Source: JACRLV01 sp045863555
Lineage (GTDB): Bacteria > Planctomycetota > Phycisphaerae > UBA1845 > Fen-1342
Length of the DNA: 64,000 bases
Assembly: GCA_045863555.1 (NCBI GenBank)
Contig: BTUU01000005.1
Coordinates: 301,306 to 365,305 of the forward strand
Direction of reading: 5' to 3'
Shown one piece after another: positions 8,804 through 21,118 of this stretch. The notes below the pieces were generated by a model. It saw nothing but the letters and a program-made list of their open reading frames with translations. It was not told the DNA's origin and searched no databases. Within the stretch, counting starts at the first letter, position 1. The number at the start of each line of letters is the position of its first letter. The position numbers and the translations under genes were made by a program.

Positions 8804-10066
8804 ATGAGGACCACGTCTGCCTCGATCGTGGGCGCTGCGCTCGCGATCCTGCTCGCCTCTGCCGTGTCTGCCGACGACTGGCCGCAGTTCCGCGGCCCCA
8901 AGCGTGACAACCGCTCCGCCGAGACCGGGCTGATCCGCCAGTTTCCGGAGGGCGGGCCGAAGGTGCTCTGGTCGACGGAAGTCTGCCAGGGCTACGCCGG
9001 TGCGGCGATTCACTCCGGCCGGGTTTACCTGAACGACTACGTGGAGGCGGACGGCAAGTGGCTGGTCCGCTGCCTGGGGCTGGAGGATGGAAAGGAACTC
9101 TGGCGGTACGAGGAAGCAAAGCGCATCCGGCCGAATCACGGGATCACGCGCACGGTCCCGGCGGTGGACGGGCAGTCGGTGTATTCGGTCGATCCGAAGT
9201 GCGTGCTGCACTGCTTCGACGCGGCGACGGGCAAGCAGCGCTGGGAGCGGAACCTCGTCACCGATTACAAGACGGCGATTCCGCCGTGGTATGCGGGGCA
9301 GTGCCCGCTGATCGAGGGCGATCGGATCCTCATCGCGCCGGGCGGCTCCGCACTGGCCGTAGCACTGGACAAGCAGACGGGCAAGGAACTCTGGGCGAGC
9401 CCGAACGCGGACAACTGGCCGATGTCGCACAGCTCGCTGATGCCGGCGGAACTGGGCGGCGTGCGGCAGTACGTGTACGCGGCGCTGCCGGGGCTGGCGG
9501 GTGTGTCGGCGGCGGATGGGAAGGTGCTGTGGCGCTTCCCGTGGAAATTCAATGTGGCGGTCGCGCCGTCCGCGCTGCCGATCGACGGCGAGCGCGTGTT
9601 CATGAGCGCTGGTTACGACGCGGGCGGCGTGATGCTGCGGATTCGCCGCGAGGGCGAGGCGCAGGCGGCGGAGAAGGTGTTCGAGCTGCCCGCGACGGAC
9701 TGGAACGCCGAGGTGCACACGCCGATTCTGCATGAGAACCACCTGTTCGGCGTGGGCAAGAAGAAACGTGGCCTGTTCACGTGCCTGGATCTCGACGGAA
9801 AGATTGTCTGGACCAGCGAGGGCAAGGCGTCGTTCGGACTGGGCAGTTTCCTGTATGCCGACGGGATGTTCTTCGTGCTCGACGGCGACACGGGCACGCT
9901 GCGGCTCGTCGAGGCGGGAACGAAAGAGTATCGCGAACTCGGCAAGGCCAGTGTGCTGAGCGGCGACAACGTCTGGGGCCCGATGGCGCTTTCGGACGGG
10001 CGGCTCGTGCTGCGGGACATGAGCCGGATGGTCTGCATCGACGTGCGGAGCCGAAATGCAGAATGA
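8804..10066 (+). CDS. secreted PQQ-type beta-propeller protein
   Basis: A 420-residue exported protein with a clear signal peptide (hydrophobic core AALAILLASAVSA, residues 10-23). The mature start ADDWPQFRGPKRDNRSAETG is characteristic of planctomycete quinoprotein-like beta-propellers. Several tryptophan-docking-type repeats are seen, such as LEDGKELWRYEE, DAATGKQRWER, DKQTGKELWAS and AADGKVLWRFPW. These propellers may bind a quinone cofactor or be structural. No dehydrogenase-specific catalytic residues were recognised. It is the first gene of a tight rightward cluster with iron-sulfur proteins, and its stop overlaps the possible start of the next gene. Confidence 0.85.
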   Translation: MRTTSASIVGAALAILLASAVSADDWPQFRGPKRDNRSAETGLIRQFPEGGPKVLWSTEVCQGYAGAAIHSGRVYLNDYVEADGKWLVRCLGLEDGKELWRYEEAKRIRPNHGITRTVPAVDGQSVYSVDPKCVLHCFDAATGKQRWERNLVTDYKTAIPPWYAGQCPLIEGDRILIAPGGSALAVALDKQTGKELWASPNADNWPMSHSSLMPAELGGVRQYVYAALPGLAGVSAADGKVLWRFPWKFNVAVAPSALPIDGERVFMSAGYDAGGVMLRIRREGEAQAAEKVFELPATDWNAEVHTPILHENHLFGVGKKKRGLFTCLDLDGKIVWTSEGKASFGLGSFLYADGMFFVLDGDTGTLRLVEAGTKEYRELGKASVLSGDNVWGPMALSDGRLVLRDMSRMVCIDVRSRNAE

Positions 10067-10988
10067 AGAATGCAGAATGCAGAACGGGGGCGGGGCGGCA
10101 GATTCGGCTGCGCCGGTTGGTGTGATTGCATCTGCCGAAATGCCCTCGACCCGGCGGCGTTATGCGCATGCGCGGACAATCGGCGCGGACGGGCCGGATC
10201 GCTTCCGCTCCGCGCTGCGCGGAATCGCCTGCGCGGCCGATGGCGGGCTTTACGCGGCCGGAGATCGGAAAGTCGTGCAGTACGGGCCTGGGGGGGAGGC
10301 CCGTCGCACATGGGAGATCGGCGGCGCGGCGCTGTGCGTCGCGCCGCAACCGGGCGGCTGCATCTTCGTTGGCCGGCCGGGAGCGCTCGAGATTTTTGAG
10401 GTGTCGGGCTGCACGGCGGATGTCTGGTCGGAGGCGGAGCGCCTGGGAATGCCGACGGCGATCGGTTTTTTCAAGCGTGAGGTTCTGGTCGGCGATTTCG
10501 CGGGGCGATGCATCCGCCGATTTGATCGCGACGGGCGGTTTCTGAACGGCATCGGCACGCGGCCGCCCGCGGTCGGATTTCGCGTCTGCAACGGCTGCCT
10601 CGATTTCGCGGTGGACGGCGAGGGGATCGTGCACGTCGCCGATCCCGGGCGGCATCGCGTATCGCGTTTCACCCGCGAGGGTGAACTGCTCGGATCGTTC
10701 GGGCGGTTCGACGGCATTGATCCCGCCGGTTTCCCCGGCTGCTGCAATCCGACGAACCTGGCGCTGACGCCCGAAGGACGCGTCGTTGTCACCGAGAAGG
10801 CCGGACCGCGCGTGAAGATCTACAAGGGCGACGGCACGCTGGTCGAAATCATCGCGACGGAGTTGTTCGACGCGGGCTGCAAGAACATGGACGTCGCCGT
10901 CGACTCCTGCGGGCGCATCTTCGTCGTCGACACCGTCGAGCGCGTCATCCAGGTTTTTGAGCCTTCGCCGGAGGAGCAGGTCCCGTGA
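10056..10988 (+). CDS. NHL-type beta-propeller protein
   Basis: A 310-residue protein built from NHL-like repeats, for example GIACAADGGLYAAGDRKVV, VLVGDFAGRCIRRFDRDGRF and VHVADPGRHRVSRFTREGEL. A conspicuous FPGCCNPTNLALTPEGRVVV segment near residues 225-245 carries a paired cysteine. No signal peptide is evident, so it may act in the cytoplasm despite its exported neighbours. The start is uncertain: ATG 10056 overlaps the upstream stop and lies in a simple ATGCAGAATG repeat, and ATG 10140 (MPSTRRRYAH) is a good alternative. The stop overlaps the GTG of the ferredoxin gene by four bases, so translation is likely coupled. Its role in the redox cluster is inferred from context only. Confidence 0.8.
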   Translation: MQNEECRMQNGGGAADSAAPVGVIASAEMPSTRRRYAHARTIGADGPDRFRSALRGIACAADGGLYAAGDRKVVQYGPGGEARRTWEIGGAALCVAPQPGGCIFVGRPGALEIFEVSGCTADVWSEAERLGMPTAIGFFKREVLVGDFAGRCIRRFDRDGRFLNGIGTRPPAVGFRVCNGCLDFAVDGEGIVHVADPGRHRVSRFTREGELLGSFGRFDGIDPAGFPGCCNPTNLALTPEGRVVVTEKAGPRVKIYKGDGTLVEIIATELFDAGCKNMDVAVDSCGRIFVVDTVERVIQVFEPSPEEQVP

Positions 10989-11578
10989 ACCCCGGCCCGA
11001 CACGACGCGAGCTGCTCGGCCACGCGGCGCGCGGCGCGGCGCTGGTGGGTCTGGGGGCTGCGGCGTATGGGCTTGCCCGGAGGTCGATCGACCCCGATTC
11101 GTGGCAGCTTGATCCGCATCTCTGCATCAACAGCCAGGTCGGAAATCCCGCCTCCGCCGCGTGCGAGGCGTGCGCGAACAGCTGCGTACTCGCGCTTTCG
11201 GCTGTGCGGGCGGTGAATGATCACTCGAAGTGCGGGCGGTGCTGCATCTGCCCCGCCTACTTCAATGTCAAGAGCGCCGTCGGCCCCGACGGTCTGCCGA
11301 GCGAGAAACTGTGCCCGCGGGACGCGATCACCCGCAGGCCGATCGGCGAGATCGATCCCGCCGACCCGATGAACAACTATTACGACTACGTGATCGATGA
11401 AACGCTGTGCAACGGCTGCGGACGGTGCGTGATGGGGTGCAAGGAGCCGGCGGGGCTGGGCTCGATCCGGCTCGAGGTGCGCTACAACCTGTGCGTGGAC
11501 TGCAATCGCTGCACGATCGCGCAGGCGTGCCCGGCGGAGGCGTACGGAAAGAGCGTGTTTGCCGGGGCGGGTGGTTGA
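10985..11578 (+). CDS. Tat-exported multi-cluster ferredoxin (NapG/MauM-like)
   Basis: A 197-residue protein with an N-terminal twin-arginine motif (TRRELLG) followed by a hydrophobic segment, indicating folded export by Tat. Cysteine motifs in order are CEACANSC (around residue 59), CGRCCICP (about 82), CNGCGRCVMGC (about 142) and CVDCNRCTIAQACP (about 170). These are consistent with two or more [4Fe-4S] clusters, as in NapG or MauM-type periplasmic ferredoxins. It starts with GTG overlapping the preceding TGA. The next gene encodes a membrane Fe-S protein, matching the NapG-NapH pairing, so it probably accepts electrons at the outer face of the membrane. The terminal acceptor is unknown. 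Confidence 0.82.
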   Translation: MNPGPTRRELLGHAARGAALVGLGAAAYGLARRSIDPDSWQLDPHLCINSQVGNPASAACEACANSCVLALSAVRAVNDHSKCGRCCICPAYFNVKSAVGPDGLPSEKLCPRDAITRRPIGEIDPADPMNNYYDYVIDETLCNGCGRCVMGCKEPAGLGSIRLEVRYNLCVDCNRCTIAQACPAEAYGKSVFAGAGG

Positions 11579-11592
11579 GGCGCGACGCAGTC

Positions 11593-11664
11593 GGCACGGG
11601 CAGATGGCCGCGGAAGTGCGTTTCGAGAGACTGAGGTTGATCGGGGCGGCCATCTGCCCATGCC
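11593..11664. repeat. 19-base near-perfect inverted repeat in an intergenic gap
   Basis: Arm one (11593-11611) contains GGGCAGATGGCCGC and arm two (11646-11664) contains GCGGCCATCTGCCC. The outer GGCA/TGCC bases also pair, with one mismatch between them and the core. The loop is about 34 bases. It occupies most of the only sizeable gap inside the 8.8-13.1 kb cluster, so it may be a mobile REP-like insert or an mRNA stem that sets relative expression of the flanking genes. Confidence 0.55.
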
Positions 11665-11709
11665 ACCCCATTTGCGTGAGCGAGATCTGCAAACGGCTGT
11701 GGAGGCTCT

Positions 11710-12717
11710 GTGGGTGCGTGGTGGCGCCGGGTTGCGATGCTGCTTGCGGTCGGGTGTCTGGCCGTACGCGCGAGCCCTGCGCAAGAGTCCGAGCCGGCGG
11801 AGGCCGCCGAATTTCATCGGCCGGTTGACGTTGCGCCGACCACGCAGTCGATCGGCGGCGGATACGTGCTGCCCGTCGTGCAGCGGCCGGCGCCGCGGCC
11901 CTTCTGGCGTGAATATGGCGACGTCGTCGTCATGGCCGCGATGCTCGGCCTGGCCGCGTGGGTGCTCCATCAGCGGCGGAGCCGGAACGGCCTGCTGATC
12001 CTTTCGCTGGCGGCGCTGGCGTATTTTGGTTTCTATCGCGAGGGGTGCGTCTGCCCGATCGGGGCGATCCAGAACGTGGCCGTCGCATTCACGGAGCCGC
12101 GCTACGCGATTCCGCTCGTCGTGATCGCGATTTTTGTCCTGCCGCTGATCCTGTCGCTGTTCTTCGGACGCGTCTTCTGCGGATCGGTCTGTCCCCTCGG
12201 GGCGATGCAGGAACTGTCGCTGATCCGGCCGATCCTCGTGCCGCGGCGGCTCGACCGCGTGCTCGGCCTTTTCAAGTACGTGTACCTGGGCGTTGCGATC
12301 TGGGCGGCGGCGCAACCGATCGAGACGCGTGATTTCCTGATCTGCCGGTTCGATCCGTTCGTGAGCATCTTCCGCCGCACCGGCTTTTTCTCCATTTTCC
12401 TGTGGGGCGGCGCGGTGCTGCTCATCGGTCTGTTCATCGGCCGGCCGTACTGCCGCTACCTGTGCCCGTACGGTGCGCTGCTCGCGATCACCTCGCGGCT
12501 CTCCTGGCGGAATGTGGTTCCGGCGCAGATCAAGGGCCACGAGGGCGGACTGTGTCCCGAGGTCTGTCCCTACGGGGCGATCGATGAACATCGCGTAAGC
12601 CGGGCGGCGTGCGTCAGTTGCGGCCGGTGCTATGAGAGTTGTCCGCGCGAGGTGCAGGCGACGAAGCGGGCTCGCAAGCCCCAGCTGGTCGCGCTACAGA
12701 CGCGGGGCAAGCCATGA
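11710..12717 (+). CDS. NosR/NapH-like polytopic membrane Fe-S protein
   Basis: A 335-residue membrane protein with a signal-like N-terminal segment and about five membrane helices. It carries the CxxxCP motifs diagnostic of NapH/NosR/RdxA-type proteins: GCVCPIGAIQN (around residue 113), FCGSVCPLGAMQ (about 157), and YCRYLCPYGALL (about 249). It also has C-terminal cluster motifs CPEVCPYGAID and CVSCGRCYESCP, which together suggest two [4Fe-4S] clusters. Such proteins pass electrons from quinol to periplasmic acceptors. The GTG start has GGAGG at 11701-11705. The final codons overlap the next gene in an ATGA junction. It lacks the FMN-binding domain of full-length NosR, making it closer to NapH in size. 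Confidence 0.85.
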   Translation: MGAWWRRVAMLLAVGCLAVRASPAQESEPAEAAEFHRPVDVAPTTQSIGGGYVLPVVQRPAPRPFWREYGDVVVMAAMLGLAAWVLHQRRSRNGLLILSLAALAYFGFYREGCVCPIGAIQNVAVAFTEPRYAIPLVVIAIFVLPLILSLFFGRVFCGSVCPLGAMQELSLIRPILVPRRLDRVLGLFKYVYLGVAIWAAAQPIETRDFLICRFDPFVSIFRRTGFFSIFLWGGAVLLIGLFIGRPYCRYLCPYGALLAITSRLSWRNVVPAQIKGHEGGLCPEVCPYGAIDEHRVSRAACVSCGRCYESCPREVQATKRARKPQLVALQTRGKP

Positions 12718-13106
12718 CGGCCGGGCGGCAGCGGCTGATCTCGATTGCGTGGGGCGTTTCGACGCTGCTGGTCGTCGCGGCGGCGGCGGTTCTGATCTCG
12801 GAGCACGTGCGCGAGACTCGCCGGCGGGCGAGCGAGACGGTCCGGGAGGCGGAGCTTCAGCAGTCGGCCCGACACGACTTAGCGGCCGCGGCGACGCTGG
12901 CGAAGGAAAATGAGCTTCGGACGTCGCGCAGCCTGGCGCTGCGGGGGCGTTCACAGATCGTCGGACTCGTTCTGATCGTCGCAGGGGCGGGTTTCGTCGC
13001 GACGGGCCGATACGTGCCGCTTTTCAACCGCCGGGCGGGCCTGCCGCCGTGCAAGCGCGGCGACAAGTGCCAGGTGCTGAAGGCGCGTCGCGCCGAGAGC
13101 CATTGA
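12714..13106 (+). CDS. small two-TM protein of the redox cluster
   Basis: A 130-residue protein with two hydrophobic helices (about residues 10-29, SIAWGVSTLLVVAAAAVLI, and 80-99, IVGLVLIVAGAGFVATG). A charged, probably coiled-coil stretch rich in Arg, Glu and Ala lies between them. A short tail contains a CKRGDKC cysteine pair. The ATG overlaps the TGA of the NapH-like gene, so the products are probably made together and may form one membrane complex. No known family was recognised. The cysteine pair in the tail could bind metal or a cluster, but this is inference. Confidence 0.7.
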   Translation: MTAGRQRLISIAWGVSTLLVVAAAAVLISEHVRETRRRASETVREAELQQSARHDLAAAATLAKENELRTSRSLALRGRSQIVGLVLIVAGAGFVATGRYVPLFNRRAGLPPCKRGDKCQVLKARRAESH

Positions 13107-13238
13107 ACCGCGGTGCGAACGGGGCGGGTGGGTGTGAACCATGTTCATTTCAACCAGCAGCCCGTGGCGGCACAGTAATTGCCCAAAGCCAACTCCCGGG
13201 GTGGTTTGCCTCGCCCCGCTCACAAGAGGTACCAGCTG

Positions 13239-16880
<3,642 letters not shown>

Positions 16881-16938
16881 TCGCCGGCGGCAGGGACTGA
16901 CGAACGGATGCGCCGCGAGCGCGGCGGAGGACGATGCG

Positions 16939-17934
16939 ATGTTGGATCTATCGACGAACTACCTCGGGTTCAAGCTGCCGCATCCGCTGATTTCGGGTGC
17001 GTGCCCCCTCGCGGACACCCTTGACGGCGTGCGTCGCCTGGAGGACGGCGGCGTCAGCGCCATCGTGCTGCGCTCGCTCTTCGAGGAGCAGCTCAGCGCC
17101 GAGGCCGTGGCGACGCACCGCGCGACCGACCTTCACGCGGATGCCCACGGGGAAGCGCAGTCCTATTTCCCCAGCGCTGAGGAGTTCGTGCTCGGCCCGC
17201 ACGAATACCTGGAGCACGTGCGGCGCGTGAAGGAGACCGTCGACATCCCCGTCATCGCGTCGCTGAACGGCAGCACGCTCGGGCGCTGGATCGAGTATGC
17301 CAAGCTGATCCAGGTGGCCGGCGCGGATGCGCTGGAGCTGAATGTCTTCTATGTTCCCACGCGCGTGGATGAGACGTCGGCGGTCATTGAGCGCCGGGCG
17401 ATCGAGATGGTCGCGGAGATCCGCAAGGTCGTAAAGATCCCGCTGGCCGTGAAGCTCTCGCCCTTCTACACCGCGTTCGGAAACTTTGCGGCGGCGCTGG
17501 AATCGGCCGGCGCGGACGGACTGGTGATCTTCAACCGCTTCTATGAGCCGGACATCAACGTCGAGCAGCTCGAATACGAAAGCCAGCTCCATCTGTCGCA
17601 GTCCAGCGAACTCCTGCTGCGGCTGCGCTGGCTGGCGCTGCTCAGCGGCCAGTTGAAGGCATCGCTGGCCGTGACGGGCGGCGTGCATACGGCCGTCGAC
17701 TCGATCAAGGCGGTGATGGCCGGCGCACACTGCGTGCAGCTCGTCTCGTCGCTGCTTCGCGGCGGCGCGGAGCGCGTGCACGTGCTGCTGCGCGAGATGC
17801 GGGCATGGATGCAGAAATTCGAATACGAGTCGCTGAAGCAGATGCTCGGGAGCATGAACGCGCAGCGCTGTCCCGATCCTGCCGCGCTGGCCCGGGGAAA
17901 TTACATCCACATGCTGCAGACCTGGGGCGCGTAG
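16939..17934 (+). CDS. dihydroorotate dehydrogenase-like flavoprotein
   Basis: A 331-residue TIM-barrel flavoprotein of the dihydroorotate dehydrogenase superfamily. It begins with LSTNYLGFKLPHPLISGACP, which corresponds to the FMN-binding N-terminus, and also shows IPVIASLNG, AVKLSPFYTAFGNFA and AVTGGVHTAVDSIKAVMAGA near the phosphate-binding region. Copies next to nifJ are common and usually not the true biosynthetic PyrD. Here it lies 58 bases downstream of nifJ with a GGAGG motif, so it is probably co-transcribed. It may be a redox partner of the PFOR, but that is context-based. The authentic PyrD catalytic Ser/Cys was not clearly located. Confidence 0.85.
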   Translation: MLDLSTNYLGFKLPHPLISGACPLADTLDGVRRLEDGGVSAIVLRSLFEEQLSAEAVATHRATDLHADAHGEAQSYFPSAEEFVLGPHEYLEHVRRVKETVDIPVIASLNGSTLGRWIEYAKLIQVAGADALELNVFYVPTRVDETSAVIERRAIEMVAEIRKVVKIPLAVKLSPFYTAFGNFAAALESAGADGLVIFNRFYEPDINVEQLEYESQLHLSQSSELLLRLRWLALLSGQLKASLAVTGGVHTAVDSIKAVMAGAHCVQLVSSLLRGGAERVHVLLREMRAWMQKFEYESLKQMLGSMNAQRCPDPAALARGNYIHMLQTWGA

Positions 17935-17952
17935 CCGGGCGTAACGGCGGCG

Positions 17953-18690
17953 TCACGCCTTCAGCCGGTCGCCGGTCTCGCGAAGCAGCTCCGCCGCCGC
18001 CTCGAGGCACGTCGTCGATTCATCGACGTATCCATCCGCCGCGGCCGACCAGGCGCGATTGACCTGGCGCTCGGCGGCGGCGAACCGGTCCATCAGGCGG
18101 GCGTATCCGCCCATGCCGAAGCGCGCGATGAGCCGCGATCGGGCGGCGACGAACGCGGGAACCTGGACATCCTGGATCGGCGTGAGCGCGTCGAGAATCC
18201 GGCGTTGCCGGACACGATCGTCCGCCGCCGCCGGCAGCGCCGCGCGAAGTTCATCGACGGTGCGGGTGATCGATTCCAGGACGACCTCGGGCGCATCGCC
18301 GCCCCCTGCTCCGGCGGCCTCCGCTCCCGCGAGCGCCCTGCGGCTCTCGCGCCGGGCCAGCCAGGCGCCGGCGCAGAGGCCCGCGCAGCCGAGGACAAAG
18401 AACGGCCAGCCGGTCCAGCGGGCCAGCGCGAATTCCTTCACCTTGACCCGCGTCTCGCCGGAGCTGCGGAGGGCCGCGAGCCGCTCGGGCGTCAGGCGGT
18501 CGCCTTTTCGGGCGAGCGGCGCGACGGGACCATCGCCGACAGCCTGCGCTCCCGCCGGAGCGTTGAGCGTGAGGCCTTCGAGCGCCTCGTCCGCGAGGCT
18601 CAGGGGCGGGGCGTAGGCCGTCATCGCCCCGACGAGTCCGAGCACGAGCGACCCGGACAGCAGAAGAAAGACAAGCGCCTTCACGGTCAT
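17953..18690 (-). CDS. two-TM protein coupled to the OPT transporter
   Basis: A 245-residue protein with an N-terminal hydrophobic helix (LVFLLLSGSLVLGLVGAMTAY), a central one around residues 93-110 (WPFFVLGCAGLCAGAWLA), and a C-terminal soluble region of about 120 residues that is helical and rich in Ala, Arg and Glu. The segment between the helices is likely extracytoplasmic. Its ATG overlaps the stop of the upstream OPT transporter gene by four bases, which implies coupled translation and perhaps an accessory subunit. No known family was recognised. It converges on the dihydroorotate-dehydrogenase-like gene with an 18-base gap. Confidence 0.65.
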   Translation of the reverse strand: MTVKALVFLLLSGSLVLGLVGAMTAYAPPLSLADEALEGLTLNAPAGAQAVGDGPVAPLARKGDRLTPERLAALRSSGETRVKVKEFALARWTGWPFFVLGCAGLCAGAWLARRESRRALAGAEAAGAGGGDAPEVVLESITRTVDELRAALPAAADDRVRQRRILDALTPIQDVQVPAFVAARSRLIARFGMGGYARLMDRFAAAERQVNRAWSAAADGYVDESTTCLEAAAELLRETGDRLKA

Positions 18691-20981
18691 CCTCGCAGAA
18701 GAACGATTGAGTTAATCAGCAGCGCGAGGATGGCCTCGCCCACGATCAGCCCGGCACAGAGCGGCACTCCCCAGGCCTCGGCCCAGGCGCGACCCTTGAT
18801 GCGGCCGACCACGATATTCGCGACACAGCCGACGCCGTACGTGAGGATGTACATGAAGGGCAAGTACATCGAGAGGCCGACGAGCACGCCGAGGCCGGGG
18901 AACGCGCCGAATCCGAGAAATACGCCGAGCAGCGCTCCGAGGCCGTACAGGGCGTAGGGCATCTCGCCGCCCTGCACGCCGGTGATGACGGCTTTCAGGG
19001 CCTGTGCCTGCGGCGCTTCCGTCGGCGTACCGGGCCCGATGGGGATGCCCGTCTGGGCGGTATTCGCGCCGACGATCAGCACCAGCGTCGACATCGTCAC
19101 GATCGGGCCGAGGATGCAGGTCGCGACCTCGAGAATCTGCTGGCGGCGCGGCTGGGCGCCGACGAGATAGCCCGTTTTCAGGTCCCCCATCATGTCGGAG
19201 GCGCAGGTGATCGCCACGCAGAGGGCCGCACCGATCAGCACGGCCGAGATCACGTCGCTGGGTCCGGCGAGCATCATGACGAGCACGACGGTCAGCAGGG
19301 CCATTCCCGAGATCGGGGACCAGTCGGTCATGCCGCTGCACTGGGCGATGATGATCCCCGCGAACCAGATCCAGGCGCACGCGACGAGCACGATGACCGC
19401 CTTGGCCAGCCAGGGATTCAATCCGCTCAGCCAGCCGCCCGTCGCGGTGCCGGTCGGATCGCCGACGAACTCCGCGGCCAGGAGCAGCAGGCCGGCGCCG
19501 ACGAGAACGAGCACCACGAGCGACGAGAAGCTCATTTCATCGCGTGCGGCGACGAGGCCGGCCTTCTGCTTGCCGGCCAGCATGATGCTCTTCACGGCCT
19601 CCCGGATGGCGGGAAGCGCGGCCAGAACGCCCATGAGCGCGCCGCCGAGCAGCAGGCCGATCCCCAGCGGACGGTTAAATGCGCCGAGGGCGTAGCCGGC
19701 GACCTCGTGCGGCCGCACCGTCTGCGGCATCCACCCCTGCCAGTAGGCAAACGGGTTCAAGAGCAGATACGCGAGCACGCCGCCGGCGAGGACCATCAGC
19801 CCGGCGCGTCCGGTGAGGTAGCCCGCCCCGAGTGCGAAGGGCGCGATCGCGAAGACGAGCTGCATGGTGTCGGGAAGGCCGAGGAGCCGCCCCGCGTCGA
19901 TGCGGTCGTCCTGCATGACGAGATCGGGCCGCGAATCGCCGTTGCGGTCCGCCCCGCCGCCACCCCCGAGGCGCCAGCCGAGATCCTGGTAGCCCCACAG
20001 GCGCGACATGGCCCAGCCGTTGACTTTCGCCCGGAGCGCGGACCACTCGATTCGGCCCTCCGTCGCCTCGTAGGCCGCGATGCAAAGCGGGTCGTTGAAG
20101 CGGTTGTCGACGGCCGCGGCGGCGATTTTTTCGCTGAGCCGGTTCAACTGGTTTTCGCCGATCTGGCCTTCGAGCACGGGCACCTCGCCTCGCGACTCCG
20201 CGCCCGACCCGGCCACCGATTCCCGCAGTAGCCGGTTGCGCTCGTGCAGGAGCCGGCCCCGCTCGACGACAGCGGGCGGGGCGGTGCGGGCGTCGATCCA
20301 GGAGGCGATCTCGCGGGTGAGCGCGGCCTGTGCGGGGGTGCAGCGCTCGCGCGCGACGAGCGAATCGAGCTGGTCGAGCGTCGCGGGGGAGTCGATCGCG
20401 GGAAGGCCGGCGGGGAGGTAGATGAGCGCTCCGAGGAGCACGCCGACGGCGAGGACGATGGACTTCGCCGTGCCGGCGCCGGGCGATTTGAGGATCGCGG
20501 CGACCGCGGTCGGGCTGGGAAAACGGAGGCGGTCGATGTCGAGCATCTGTTTCCGCAGGGGCACGATGAACGCGACGCCGAGCAGTCCGCCGGCGATGCA
20601 GGCGAGGGTGATGAGCCAGAAGCCGGTGTCGTCGAAGCGGAGGTCGAAATTGAGGTCGAGCAGGAGCAGCACGGGCACGGTGAAGATCACGCCCGAGTTG
20701 ACCGTGTTCACGGCCGAGGCGATCGTCTGGCCGATGTTGACCTCGAGAATCGTCCCGCGGCGCAGCAGGCCGCGCAGGACGCCGAACCCGAGAACGGCGG
20801 CGATGGAGCTGCCGGTGATGGTAAATCCGATCTTGAGCCCGCTGTAGGTGATCGCGGCGTTCATGATCGCGCCGAAAATGACGCCGAAGAGAATGGAGCT
20901 GGGCGAGGCTTCCGGGTAGCTCGATTGAAAGAGCCCCTCGCGGGTGGAGGTCGCGCGCGATTCGGGCGTCCGTCGCGTCAT
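18687..20981 (-). CDS. OPT family oligopeptide/metal-chelate transporter
   Basis: A 764-residue polytopic membrane protein of the oligopeptide transporter (OPT) superfamily, with about sixteen hydrophobic segments. The N-terminal motif SILFGVIFGAIMNAAITYSG followed by LKIGFTITGSSIAA is typical of the bacterial branch. LEVNIGQTIASAVNTVNSG and CASDMMGDLKTGYLVGAQPR are also characteristic. Unusually, a hydrophilic insert lies between about residues 190 and 330, containing coiled or helical segments between early helices. The start at 20981 matches the conserved N-terminus. Members take up oligopeptides or metal chelates, and the substrate here is unknown. A two-TM protein gene overlaps its stop. 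Confidence 0.9.
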   Translation of the reverse strand: MTRRTPESRATSTREGLFQSSYPEASPSSILFGVIFGAIMNAAITYSGLKIGFTITGSSIAAVLGFGVLRGLLRRGTILEVNIGQTIASAVNTVNSGVIFTVPVLLLLDLNFDLRFDDTGFWLITLACIAGGLLGVAFIVPLRKQMLDIDRLRFPSPTAVAAILKSPGAGTAKSIVLAVGVLLGALIYLPAGLPAIDSPATLDQLDSLVARERCTPAQAALTREIASWIDARTAPPAVVERGRLLHERNRLLRESVAGSGAESRGEVPVLEGQIGENQLNRLSEKIAAAAVDNRFNDPLCIAAYEATEGRIEWSALRAKVNGWAMSRLWGYQDLGWRLGGGGGADRNGDSRPDLVMQDDRIDAGRLLGLPDTMQLVFAIAPFALGAGYLTGRAGLMVLAGGVLAYLLLNPFAYWQGWMPQTVRPHEVAGYALGAFNRPLGIGLLLGGALMGVLAALPAIREAVKSIMLAGKQKAGLVAARDEMSFSSLVVLVLVGAGLLLLAAEFVGDPTGTATGGWLSGLNPWLAKAVIVLVACAWIWFAGIIIAQCSGMTDWSPISGMALLTVVLVMMLAGPSDVISAVLIGAALCVAITCASDMMGDLKTGYLVGAQPRRQQILEVATCILGPIVTMSTLVLIVGANTAQTGIPIGPGTPTEAPQAQALKAVITGVQGGEMPYALYGLGALLGVFLGFGAFPGLGVLVGLSMYLPFMYILTYGVGCVANIVVGRIKGRAWAEAWGVPLCAGLIVGEAILALLINSIVLLRG

Positions 20982-21118
20982 GGCTGTCTCGCTCGCGGTC
21001 GTTCGCTGAGGCCGGTCGCACGGCGCGACGGATGCTGGGCGGAGTATAGGCAACCCGGCCGGAGCGCCAACCTCGCCCGCGGGGTCTTTTTTCGAGAGCG
21101 CCGCGGGCGCAGCAAAAC

